DNA from: Streptomyces sp. H27-C3
GTDB lineage: Bacteria > Actinomycetota > Actinomycetes > Streptomycetales > Streptomycetaceae
DNA: 64,000 nucleotides
Assembly (NCBI RefSeq): GCF_030063415.1
Contig: NZ_JASITA010000041.1
Location: 1-64,000 of the forward strand
Direction of reading: 5' to 3'
Below the pieces are notes generated by a model that was not told where the DNA came from, ran no database searches, and saw only the letters and a program-made list of their open reading frames with translations. The translations under genes were made by a program, and so were the position numbers. Shown here in pieces: positions 16,415-24,084 of this stretch (the first letter of the stretch is position 1; every line of letters begins with the position of its first letter).

Positions 16415-17349
16415 GACGCCTCCAGCGTCAGCCCGTCGGTAACGATCAGGTCCGAGGTGACCAGTGCCTGTTCGGCGCTGACATCGGTCATGAAGACGAA
16501 GGGCGGCACGACGGGAGGCACCGGCAGGCCGTCCGGGGTGAAGGTGAGGCACAGGATCCCCTGGAGGCATCCGCTGAATTTGGTGAGGTAGAGCGTCACA
16601 TTGCCGCTCAGGTCCAGGGTGTCCGCGCCGAGGGCGAGTTCGTCGTGGCCGTCGCGGGTCTTGAGCCGGTAGTCGGAGAGGGACGCGGACCGCATCTTGA
16701 GCACCATCGCCTTCACCGGGCCGTCGACCGTCGGGACCTCCCGCACCCCGGCGATCAGAAAGCCGTCCGGGGCGAAGCGGGTGGTGGTCACGGTCGGCGC
16801 CGTGCGGGGCGCGAGGACGGAGCCGGCCTCCGGCGCCTTCTGCACTGGACCGCCGCCGAGCGCGGCCAGCAGCACGACCGGCAGCGCGGCCGCGAGCGTC
16901 CGTGACCCCTGCCCGTCGTGCGGCGGCGTGCGCTCCTGCTCCTCCTGCTCGTCAGAGGCGGGTGTCCAGCCGAAGCCCATCGCGCTGCCCGCGATCCCCA
17001 GCCCCATCCCGATCAGGAACCCGCCCAGATTCGTCGCGGCGAAGGACAGCACCGAGAGCAGCAGCGCGTTGATGCTCACGTAGTGGCGGGTGTGCGGCAG
17101 GAACCACAAGAACAGCCCAGCGGCGATCAGCGCGAGCCCGATGCCGATCGCCGCGAGGCCGCCGAGCCCGAGACTCACCAGTACCGTCAGCGGCGACAGC
17201 GGCACGAGCAGCAGCTCGACGCCGCCGAGCATCAGCAGCAGCCCGCCCCAGAACGGCCGGGTGCGCCGCCAGGCCCGCAGGCGGCGCCGCTCGTCGGGGT
17301 ACGGGAGTCGCTTCTCCAGCCGGCCCCTGACCGGATTCGTCAGAAGCAC
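16411..17349 (-). CDS. DUF6114 membrane protein
   Basis: 312 residues. Four hydrophobic helices (about 28-125; G-G-L-L-L-M-L-G-G-V-E-L-L, L-S-F-A-A-T-N-L-G-G-F-L-I-G), an acidic linker (D-E-Q-E-E-Q-E-R), a further hydrophobic stretch, then an extracytoplasmic beta-rich domain ending V-T-D-G-L-T-L. It overlaps the DUF6230 gene by 10 nt and is coupled to the next gene by GTGA. The DUF6230-DUF6114 pair is a recurring Streptomyces neighbourhood with no known function; a cell-surface role is likely. Confidence 0.8.
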   Translation of the reverse strand: MLLTNPVRGRLEKRLPYPDERRRLRAWRRTRPFWGGLLLMLGGVELLLVPLSPLTVLVSLGLGGLAAIGIGLALIAAGLFLWFLPHTRHYVSINALLLSVLSFAATNLGGFLIGMGLGIAGSAMGFGWTPASDEQEEQERTPPHDGQGSRTLAAALPVVLLAALGGGPVQKAPEAGSVLAPRTAPTVTTTRFAPDGFLIAGVREVPTVDGPVKAMVLKMRSASLSDYRLKTRDGHDELALGADTLDLSGNVTLYLTKFSGCLQGILCLTFTPDGLPVPPVVPPFVFMTDVSAEQALVTSDLIVTDGLTLEAS

Positions 17350-17954
17350 TTCTTGCCGTCCAGGCTCACACCGATGCTGAGCCCCTTCAGCCGGAAGTTC
17401 CCGCCGGTCGCGGACCAGGCGTGCGACTTCACGCCCGCGACCTCGATGTCCCCGGCCTGCAGCCCGAACTTGCCCGCCTCGCCCTTCACACCCGGCACCT
17501 GGTCGAGCGTCGAGGCGTCCCGGCCGATCTCCGCCGTGCCGAAGCGGGCGTCGCCGACCAGGTCCTCGGCGTCGATGACCAGGCTGCTGGCCGTCACCTC
17601 ACCGGCCTTGCCGCCCGCGGTCAGTTTGAAGACGACCTTGCCGACGGGTGTCTCGACCTCGGCGGCCTGGCAGATGTCGCTGAGCCTGGCGTCGCCGATG
17701 CCCAGCAGCGCGACGGGATGGCCCTTGCCGTCCGCCGACCGGTCCGTCTGTACGTAACTGGACAGCCCCTGGCTCGACAGTTTTCCCGACGCCACCTGGA
17801 AACTCGTGCCCGAGACGGCGAACGACGCGGCCAGCGCGCCTTCGCCCATCATGGAAGCCATCACCCCGACCGCCAACACCGCCGGCATCGCGACGACCGC
17901 GGTCTTCTTCCAGGCCGTTCTGCCCTCGGCAGTAGGCCGCTTTGCTGCGCTCAC
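17340..17954 (-). CDS. DUF6230 secreted/cell-surface protein
   Basis: 204 residues from GTG 17954, preceded by GGAGGAACACA, a strong ribosome site. An N-terminal basic region (K-R-P..W-K-K-T) and hydrophobic helix (A-V-V-A-M-P-A-V-L-A-V-G-V-M-A) form a signal anchor, followed by a beta-rich extracytoplasmic domain with two cysteines (I-C-Q-A-A-E and the terminal K-K-C-F), which may form a disulfide. First gene of a three-gene operon with DUF6114 and a membrane protein. Divergent from a TetR gene that may control it. Confidence 0.82.
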   Translation of the reverse strand: MSAAKRPTAEGRTAWKKTAVVAMPAVLAVGVMASMMGEGALAASFAVSGTSFQVASGKLSSQGLSSYVQTDRSADGKGHPVALLGIGDARLSDICQAAEVETPVGKVVFKLTAGGKAGEVTASSLVIDAEDLVGDARFGTAEIGRDASTLDQVPGVKGEAGKFGLQAGDIEVAGVKSHAWSATGGNFRLKGLSIGVSLDGKKCF

Positions 17955-18005
17955 TGTGTTCCTCCCGTACGTCGTCCGGTGCGCAGGGGGAGTGCGTGGA
18001 GATGC

Positions 18006-18038
18006 GTTCAAAGCACGTTCAAAGCACGTTCGAAACCG
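18006..18038. promoter_or_regulatory. Three 11-bp direct repeats between DUF6230 and TetR genes
   Basis: GTTCAAAGCAC occurs twice back to back (18006-18016, 18017-18027) and is followed by the related GTTCGAAACCG (18028-18038). The array lies about 50 bp upstream of the DUF6230 start and about 80 bp upstream of the TetR start, a plausible operator or activator site for both. No protein can be assigned from the sequence. Confidence 0.4.
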
Positions 18039-18119
18039 CCGACAGGACGACGCGGGACTGGAGTTGGCAGGTCTGTCATACTGCGGGGATCCTGTGGCAG
18101 TTGGAGACTAGGGCCGAAT

Positions 18120-18749
18120 TTGAATATTAGTCAACAGCGCGGATCGACCGAACGATCCCAGCTGCGCCGCGCCGAACTCATCGCGACCGGAAGGAAGTTG
18201 TTCGCCGACACGTCGTACGACGCTCTGTCGATGGACGACATCGCCCGGCACGCGGGTGTCGCCAAGGGCCTCATCTACTACTACTTCAAGAGCAAGCGGG
18301 GCTACTACCTCGCCATCGTCGAGGAGTCGGTGGCCGAACTGGTCGCGCGGGCCGGCAGTGACACCGACCTGCCGCCCACCCGGCGTGTCCAGCGCACCAT
18401 GGACGGCTACCTGCGCTACGCCCAGCACAACCAGGCGGCGTACCGCACGATCGTCACCGGCGGCGTCGGCTTCGACACCCAGGTCCAGGCGATCCGCGAC
18501 GCGGTGCGCGAGGAGCTGATCGCCACCATCGCGGTGGGTGCCTACGGCCGCCGCGACATCCCGCTGATCGCCCGACTGGCGCTGATCAGCTGGATGACCG
18601 GCGTAGAAGGGGTCACCCTGGACTGGCTGGGCCACCAGGAGCTGGACCGCGACGAGGTGCGCGAGCTGCTCGTGCTGCTGCTGCGCTCCACTCTCCGTAC
18701 GATCGGGGAGCTGGTCCCCGAGTGCCCGGCGCCGGCCGTCGTCCCATGA
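18120..18749 (+). CDS. TetR family transcriptional regulator
   Basis: 209 residues from TTG 18120 (L-N-I-S-Q-Q-R-G-S). The N-terminal helix-turn-helix is clear: L-F-A-D-T-S-Y-D-A-L-S-M-D-D-I-A, then G-V-A-K-G-L-I-Y-Y-Y-F. The C-terminal ligand domain is all-helical. GGAG at 18103 is the best upstream ribosome site; the start is uncertain because no ATG or GTG lies close. The frame is open far upstream, but this crosses the divergent DUF6230 gene. Likely targets are the divergent operon or the acyl-CoA dehydrogenase gene 170 bp downstream. Confidence 0.85.
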   Translation: MNISQQRGSTERSQLRRAELIATGRKLFADTSYDALSMDDIARHAGVAKGLIYYYFKSKRGYYLAIVEESVAELVARAGSDTDLPPTRRVQRTMDGYLRYAQHNQAAYRTIVTGGVGFDTQVQAIRDAVREELIATIAVGAYGRRDIPLIARLALISWMTGVEGVTLDWLGHQELDRDEVRELLVLLLRSTLRTIGELVPECPAPAVVP

Positions 18750-18918
18750 CCCGTGACGGAAACCCTTCCATCGGGCATACTCAACCCGCCACAGCCGCTG
18801 GCCAGCGACTTCCGTGATCCGGGAGTACGCGGAGCGGCCCTGGCAGTGAGACCCGGCGGCGCCGCCACACCCTGCGCGCGCGACCGCCGCAGTGCCCGAA
18901 AGGGAGGAGTGCGCCGCA

Positions 18919-20091
18919 ATGCCCGACCGTGCCCCGCAGCCGGTGGAACGACAGCTGCCCACCGAGGAGTCCCGGGATCTGCTCGCGCTCGTGCGCGACA
19001 TGATCCAGCGCGACATCGCGCCCCAGGCGGCAGCGGAGGAGGACGCCGGGCACTTCCCGCGCCCCGTCTTCTCGCTGCTCTCCGAGTCCGGCCTCCTCGG
19101 CCTGCCGTACGACGCCGAGTACGGCGGCGGCGACCAGCCGTACGAGGTCTATCTGCAGGTACTCGAAGAGCTCGCCGCTGCCCGCCTCACGGTCGGCCTC
19201 GGCGTCAGCGTCCACAGCCTCGCCTGCCACGCGCTGGCCGGTTATGGCACCAAGGAGCAGCAGCGCGAGCACCTTCCCGCGATGCTGGGCGGTGGCCTGC
19301 TCGGCGCCTACTGCCTCTCCGAGCCCGCCTCCGGCTCCGACGCCGCCTCGCTGAGCACCAAGGCGGTCCGCGACGGGGACGACTGGATCATCACCGGTAC
19401 GAAGGCCTGGATCACCCACGGCGGGATCGCCGACTTCTACACCGTCCTGGCGCGCACCGGCGGAGAGGGCGCCCGGGGCATCTCGGCATTCCTGGTGCCC
19501 GGCGACGCCGAGGGGCTGACCGCGGCGCTGCCCGAGAAGAAGATGGGCATGAAGGGCTCGCCCACCGCCCAGCTGCACTTCGACGGCGTACGGGTGGCCG
19601 ACGCGCGCCGTCTCGGCGAGGAGGGCCAGGGCTTCGCGATCGCGCTGTCCGCGCTCGACTCGGGCCGCCTGGGCATCGCGGCCTGCGCGATCGGCGTGGC
19701 GCAGGCGTCGCTGGACGAGGCGCTGTCGTACGCGACGGGAAGGCAGCAGTTCGGCCGGCCCATCGCGGACTTCCAGGGCCTGCGCTTCATGCTCGCGGAC
19801 ATGGCCACCCAGATAGAGGCGGGCCGGGCCCTGTATCTCGCGGCGGCGCGCCTGCGGGACACCGGGCGGCCGTTCTCACGGCAGGCCGCCATGGCGAAGC
19901 TGTTCTGCACGGACGCGGCGATGCGGGTGACGACCGACGCGGTCCAGGTGCTCGGCGGTTACGGCTACACCCTGGACTTCCCGGTCGAGCGCTTCATGCG
20001 GGAGGCGAAGGTGCTCCAGATCGTCGAGGGTACGAACCAGATCCAGCGCATGGTCATCGCCCGCCACCTAGCGGGGCCCGAGTCCCGCTGA
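18919..20091 (+). CDS. Acyl-CoA dehydrogenase
   Basis: 390 residues. FAD-dependent alpha,beta-dehydrogenation of an acyl-CoA. The three regular domains are visible: N-terminal helical (about 15-120), beta middle with Y-C-L-S-E-P-A-S-G-S-D-A and W-I-T-H-G-G, and C-terminal helical (about 235-385). The catalytic glutamate is in I-V-E-G-T-N-Q-I-Q-R near residue 372. ATG 18919 follows GGGAGGAG; the open frame upstream lacks a ribosome site. The chain-length specificity is not readable. No electron-transfer flavoprotein genes are adjacent. Confidence 0.92.
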   Translation: MPDRAPQPVERQLPTEESRDLLALVRDMIQRDIAPQAAAEEDAGHFPRPVFSLLSESGLLGLPYDAEYGGGDQPYEVYLQVLEELAAARLTVGLGVSVHSLACHALAGYGTKEQQREHLPAMLGGGLLGAYCLSEPASGSDAASLSTKAVRDGDDWIITGTKAWITHGGIADFYTVLARTGGEGARGISAFLVPGDAEGLTAALPEKKMGMKGSPTAQLHFDGVRVADARRLGEEGQGFAIALSALDSGRLGIAACAIGVAQASLDEALSYATGRQQFGRPIADFQGLRFMLADMATQIEAGRALYLAAARLRDTGRPFSRQAAMAKLFCTDAAMRVTTDAVQVLGGYGYTLDFPVERFMREAKVLQIVEGTNQIQRMVIARHLAGPESR

Positions 20092-20316
20092 TCCGCCCTG
20101 CCTGCTCCACCCGGGCTCCGGCCAGCCGGGGGACGCCACGAGCCGGACCCACTCCGGGTCGCGGCGTCCCGGCAGGGTCCGCCCCGCGCTGTGCCACTGG
20201 TACATGAGGGCGCGGTAGAGAGGAGGATCGGCAGGCTGCGGAACCGATTCTTCCGGCATGGGGGACGCGTGGCGCCGGCGTCCGTCACCGATCGCGGTGG
20301 TGAAGAGCTGGGTCAT
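20068..20316 (-). CDS. Small conserved-type hypothetical protein
   Basis: 82 residues from ATG 20316. No known fold; the middle R-A-L-M-Y-Q-W-H-S-A-G-R-T-L-P-G-R-R-D-P resembles short Streptomyces hypotheticals that I recall as R-x-L-x-x-Q-W-x-x-x-G-R-T-V-P-G. It overlaps the 3' end of the acyl-CoA dehydrogenase gene by 24 nt in antisense. No role can be proposed. Confidence 0.5.
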   Translation of the reverse strand: MTQLFTTAIGDGRRRHASPMPEESVPQPADPPLYRALMYQWHSAGRTLPGRRDPEWVRLVASPGWPEPGWSRQGGSAGLGPR

Positions 20317-20568
20317 GCCTGGCCAACTGCGGCAGGCCGTCGGGGTTATTGTCCGGCCGAATCGAGCGTCTGTTCATGGCGTGACCGTCCCGTGGGCGGA
20401 CGGTGACACGAGTATGGCCCTGAACGTGGTTTCTGACGTACCGTCATGTCCGCCGCCGGGGGCCGCGCCATCTGGTGGCGCCGCATCCCGCCAGGGGGTG
20501 TCCGGCGGCTCCCCGCGCACGCCGCGGTGGCCGGCGAACGCCCCACGTCCGCGCCCAGGAGGACCGCC

Positions 20569-21693
20569 GTGGCCGAGGACCGCCCCATCGCGCTCGACGA
20601 ATACCCCATCCACCAGGCCCCGTTGTCGATCAAGCACGTCGCGACGGGCGATCGCAACGCCTACGACCGGTGCATCTTCCACCTCGTCGACCACACCGGC
20701 CGCGCCCTGCTGATCGCGGGCCTCGGCGTCTATCCCAACACCGGGGTGATCGACGCCTACGCGACGCTGCGCATCGGTGATCAATTGCATGCCGTCCGTG
20801 CCTCCGACGCGCTCACCGACGACCGGATGAATCTCTGTGTCGGCCCGCTGCGCATCACCGTCGACGAGCCGCTGCGCCGCTTCACCCTGCACTGCGAGGC
20901 CGACCCGAAGAACCCGGACGCCCTGTCGTACGACATCACCTGGACCGCGGACTTCCCCGCAGTCTGGGAACCGCACCACGTCCAGCGGCGCGGCGACCGC
21001 CTGATGCTCGAAGGGCGCCGATTCGTCCAGGCGGGCGGCGCCACGGGCGTGATACGCGCCGGTGGCGAGGAGATACCGCTGGCGCCGGGGGAGTGGACCG
21101 GGACGCGCGACCGCAGCTGGGGTGTGCGGCCGATCCCGGGCGAGGACGGCGGCCGGGCGGCCGATGAGCACCGCCCCGAGGGCTTCCACTGGCTCTGGGT
21201 CCCGGTCCGCTTCGACGACCGCTTCCTGATGGTGATCGCCCAGGAGGACGCCGACGGACACCGCAATCTCCACGAGGCGCTCCTGGTACGCGACGGCGAA
21301 CACGACGTCCAACTCGGCTGGCCGCACGCCGACATCACCTACCGTCCGGGTACCCGCCACCCGGAGAGCGCCGTCATCCACCTCACCGACCCCGCCCGCA
21401 AGCCACTTGAGCTGGGCGTGGAGATCCTGAACTCCTCGCCGCTGGCCGTCGGCGCCGGCTACCCGCCCGCCACCGACTGGCAGCACGGCACCTGGATGGG
21501 CCGTGGCTGGACCGACCGGCGCACCTATGACCTGTCCGACCCCGCGGCCCACCCCATGGCGGCGTACGGCGTCACCGACCACGCCGCCCGCTTCACCCTC
21601 GACGGGCGCATCGGCCACGGCATCTTCGAGCACGGCAGCTTCGGCCGCCACGACCCCAGCGGCTTCACCGGCTACGACTCGGTGGCGCCCTAG
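20569..21693 (+). CDS. Hypothetical beta-rich protein, tocopherol-cyclase-like or lipocalin-like
   Basis: 374 residues from GTG 20569, which follows CCAGGAGGACC; the longer frame from 20446 is arginine/proline-rich and unlike the body. The protein is beta-rich with many tryptophan motifs (W-T-A-D-F-P-A-V-W-E-P-H-H, G-T-R-D-R-S-W-G-V-R-P, H-W-L-W-V-P-V-R-F-D-D). The T-R-D-R-S-W-G pattern recalls proteins near steroid or lipid catabolism genes annotated as tocopherol-cyclase-like. No catalytic residue is evident. The phosphotransferase-like gene follows after 202 nt, and the pairing of these two families is frequent in such loci. Confidence 0.7.
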   Translation: MAEDRPIALDEYPIHQAPLSIKHVATGDRNAYDRCIFHLVDHTGRALLIAGLGVYPNTGVIDAYATLRIGDQLHAVRASDALTDDRMNLCVGPLRITVDEPLRRFTLHCEADPKNPDALSYDITWTADFPAVWEPHHVQRRGDRLMLEGRRFVQAGGATGVIRAGGEEIPLAPGEWTGTRDRSWGVRPIPGEDGGRAADEHRPEGFHWLWVPVRFDDRFLMVIAQEDADGHRNLHEALLVRDGEHDVQLGWPHADITYRPGTRHPESAVIHLTDPARKPLELGVEILNSSPLAVGAGYPPATDWQHGTWMGRGWTDRRTYDLSDPAAHPMAAYGVTDHAARFTLDGRIGHGIFEHGSFGRHDPSGFTGYDSVAP

Positions 21694-21895
21694 CGGGTGC
21701 CGGCGGGCCTCCCGGGGGCCGCCGGGCCCTTCGGGGCCTTTCCTGGCATCCGGCCCGGCATCCGGCGCACGCTCACGCACGCACACATGCACACGCCCGC
21801 TCGGCGCACGCACACATGCTCGGGCCGCCGCCGGGAGATCCGCCGGGCCGCGCCCCCTCCGACGACCCGAACGCCCCGCAGACGGGAGTACCGCC

Positions 21896-22996
21896 ATGAC
21901 CACGGCACCTCGCCCCCGCACCACCACCCGCGACCCCGAGGAAATCGGCCGCCGCCTGACCGCCTGGTTCGCCGGCCGCCTGCCCGGCGCGCGCGTCACC
22001 GGCGTCCACGCCCCCGCCTCCAACGGCATGTCCAGCGAGACCCTGCTCTTCGACCTCGACCACCCGTCGGCCCCGGCGCCCCGCTGCGCCCTGCGGCTGG
22101 CCGCGGACCCGGCGGCGTACGCCGTCTTCCCGGTCTACGACATGGCCCGCCAGCATCGCGTCATGAGCCTCGTCGCCGAGCACACCGGCGTCCCCGTGCC
22201 GCGCGCCCTGTGGCTGGAGGAGGACCCCGGCCCGCTCGGCGCGCCCTTCTTCGTCATGGAGCGGGCCGAGGGGCGCGTGCCGCCCGACGTCATGCCCTAC
22301 ACGTACGAGGGCAACTGGCTCCACTCCGCCACCGACACCGAGCGTGCCCGGCTCCAGGACGCCACGCTCACCGTCCTCGCGCGGCTGCACGACCAATTCC
22401 CGGCGAAGGAGGCGCGGTTCCTGCTGCCGCCAGGATCGGGCAGCCCGCTGCGCCGCCATGTCGAGGCCCAACGTGCCTACTACGCCTGGGTGGTGGACGG
22501 CGTCGCCCGCTCACCCCTCATTGAGTCGGCCTTCGGCTGGCTGGAGAAGCACTGGCCCGACGAGTCCGCACCGGCCGTGCTGAGCTGGGGCGACGCCCGT
22601 ATAGGCAACATCATTTACGACGGCTTCGAGCCCACGGCCGTACTCGACTGGGAGATGGCGTCCTACGGCCCCCGCGAACTCGACCTGGCCTGGACGGTCT
22701 ATCTGCACCGCTTCTTCCAGGACCTGACCGAGTCCCTGGGACAGCCGGGCCTGCCGGGCTTCCTGCGGCGGGACGACATCGAGCGCCGCTACGCCGAACT
22801 CACCGGCCACACACCCCGGAACATGGAGTTCCACACGCTGTACGCCGCCCTGCGGCACGCCGTCCTGATGCTGCGCATCGGCTACCGGCAGGTGCACTTC
22901 GGTGAGGTCCGGGTCCCCGCGGACCCGGACACCATGATCCTGCACCGGGCGTCACTCGACGCGATGGTGCGTGGGACGTACTGGAGTGCCGGCTGA
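21896..22996 (+). CDS. Aminoglycoside-phosphotransferase-family (APH/ACAD10-like) protein
   Basis: 366 residues. Kinase-like fold: N-lobe with S-N-G-M-S-S-E-T-L-L-F, then F-V-M-E-R-A-E-G, catalytic-loop equivalent L-S-W-G-D-A-R-I-G-N-I-I-Y and metal-binding V-L-D-W-E-M-A. The usual catalytic H-G-D is S-W-G-D here, as in ACAD10/11-type hydroxyacyl-CoA kinases. With the acyl-CoA dehydrogenase and the preceding gene, a role in lipid or hydroxyacyl catabolism is more likely than antibiotic resistance (inference). ATG 21896 follows a GGGAG. Ends 2 nt before a convergent gene. Confidence 0.82.
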   Translation: MTTAPRPRTTTRDPEEIGRRLTAWFAGRLPGARVTGVHAPASNGMSSETLLFDLDHPSAPAPRCALRLAADPAAYAVFPVYDMARQHRVMSLVAEHTGVPVPRALWLEEDPGPLGAPFFVMERAEGRVPPDVMPYTYEGNWLHSATDTERARLQDATLTVLARLHDQFPAKEARFLLPPGSGSPLRRHVEAQRAYYAWVVDGVARSPLIESAFGWLEKHWPDESAPAVLSWGDARIGNIIYDGFEPTAVLDWEMASYGPRELDLAWTVYLHRFFQDLTESLGQPGLPGFLRRDDIERRYAELTGHTPRNMEFHTLYAALRHAVLMLRIGYRQVHFGEVRVPADPDTMILHRASLDAMVRGTYWSAG

Positions 22997-22998
22997 GG

Positions 22999-23394
22999 TC
23001 AGGCGGCGCGCCGCAGCTGAGCCGTCTTGAGCGGGCGCGAGCCCTGACCGCCGACGTGCGAGAAGGGCTGCGTCCGCCAGTCCAGTCCCTGGGGGAGCGT
23101 CAGCAGCAGTGCGGTCTCCTGCTCCTGCGCGTCCAGGGACGCGTCGGCGGGCTTGGCGTCCGACGACGGCCGGCCGGTGCCGGTGCACGCCGTGAGCCCG
23201 AACGGGTTCCACGGGGTGGGGCACTTCGCGTGTTCCGGCAGGACGGTCTCGTCCGCGAGCAACGCGATGGGCTGGGTGCAGTCCGGGCAGATCACCCGGT
23301 ACATCTCGAAGGTGTCGTAGTCGTCGAACTCGTCCTCATCGACGGATTCGACGGACTCCGGTTCGGTACGTCCGGTGCGCTTCAGCTTCTGCAT
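22999..23394 (-). CDS. Hypothetical acidic protein with a zinc-ribbon-like motif
   Basis: 131 residues from ATG 23394, preceded by GAGGGGGAGAA. A basic start (M-Q-K-L-K-R-T-G-R) is followed by an acidic stretch (V-D-E-D-E-F-D-D-Y-D) and a possible metal site, I-C-P-D-C-T-Q-P-I with two later cysteines (A-K-C-P, T-A-C-T-G). Family and role not recognised. Convergent and almost touching the phosphotransferase gene. Confidence 0.7.
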   Translation of the reverse strand: MQKLKRTGRTEPESVESVDEDEFDDYDTFEMYRVICPDCTQPIALLADETVLPEHAKCPTPWNPFGLTACTGTGRPSSDAKPADASLDAQEQETALLLTLPQGLDWRTQPFSHVGGQGSRPLKTAQLRRAA

Positions 23395-23599
23395 GAAAAT
23401 TCTCCCCCTCAGGTGGGCCGACAAAGGGACTGCGACCTCGACCACAGCAAGCACTTCCCGCCGCGCTCGCGCGGTAACCGCCCAGGCCCGGTGGACACGG
23501 CCATAACTCTGTGGTCTTCGTCACATGCCCGCCGCAGGTGCCCCCGCGGACCGCCTCCGGCTGTGCCGGAAGCCCTCCGGGGCCATAGGTTGATCCGCT

Positions 23600-24040
23600 A
23601 TGGAGGAGCTGGATCGTCAGATCGTGGATTTGCTCGTCAAGGACGGGCGGATGAGCTACACCGACCTGGGCAAGGCCACCGGCCTGTCCACCTCGGCCGT
23701 GCACCAACGCGTGCGCAGGCTGGAGCAGCGGGGCGTCATCCGCGGCTACGCCGCCGTGGTCGACCCCGAGGCCGTCGGTCTGCCGCTCACCGCCTTCATC
23801 TCGGCGAAACCGTTCGACCCCAGTGCCCCCGACGACATCGCGGAGCGGCTCGCCGTGGTCGACGAGATCGAGGCCTGCCACAGCGTTGCCGGCGACGAGA
23901 ACTACATCCTCAAGGTGCGGGTCGCCACCCCCCTCGAACTGGAGCACCTACTGACCCGGATCCGCTCCCTCGCCGGGGTCTCCACCCGTACCACCGTGGT
24001 CCTGTCCACCCCGTACGAGGCGCGCCCCCCGCAGCTCTGA
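23600..24040 (+). CDS. Lrp/AsnC family transcriptional regulator
   Basis: 146 residues. The N-terminal helix-turn-helix reads L-D-R-Q-I-V-D-L-L-V-K-D-G-R-M-S then L-S-T-S-A-V-H-Q-R-V-R-R-L; the C-terminal RAM domain (about 65-140; C-H-S-V-A-G-D-E-N-Y-I-L-K-V) senses amino acids or other small ligands. Such proteins form octamers and wrap DNA. The neighbouring amidohydrolase gene begins 44 nt downstream and may be co-transcribed. Confidence 0.92.
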   Translation: MEELDRQIVDLLVKDGRMSYTDLGKATGLSTSAVHQRVRRLEQRGVIRGYAAVVDPEAVGLPLTAFISAKPFDPSAPDDIAERLAVVDEIEACHSVAGDENYILKVRVATPLELEHLLTRIRSLAGVSTRTTVVLSTPYEARPPQL

Positions 24041-24084
24041 CCCCGCGGGCAGAACACCCCGCGCGAGGGGCGAGACTGGTCACC

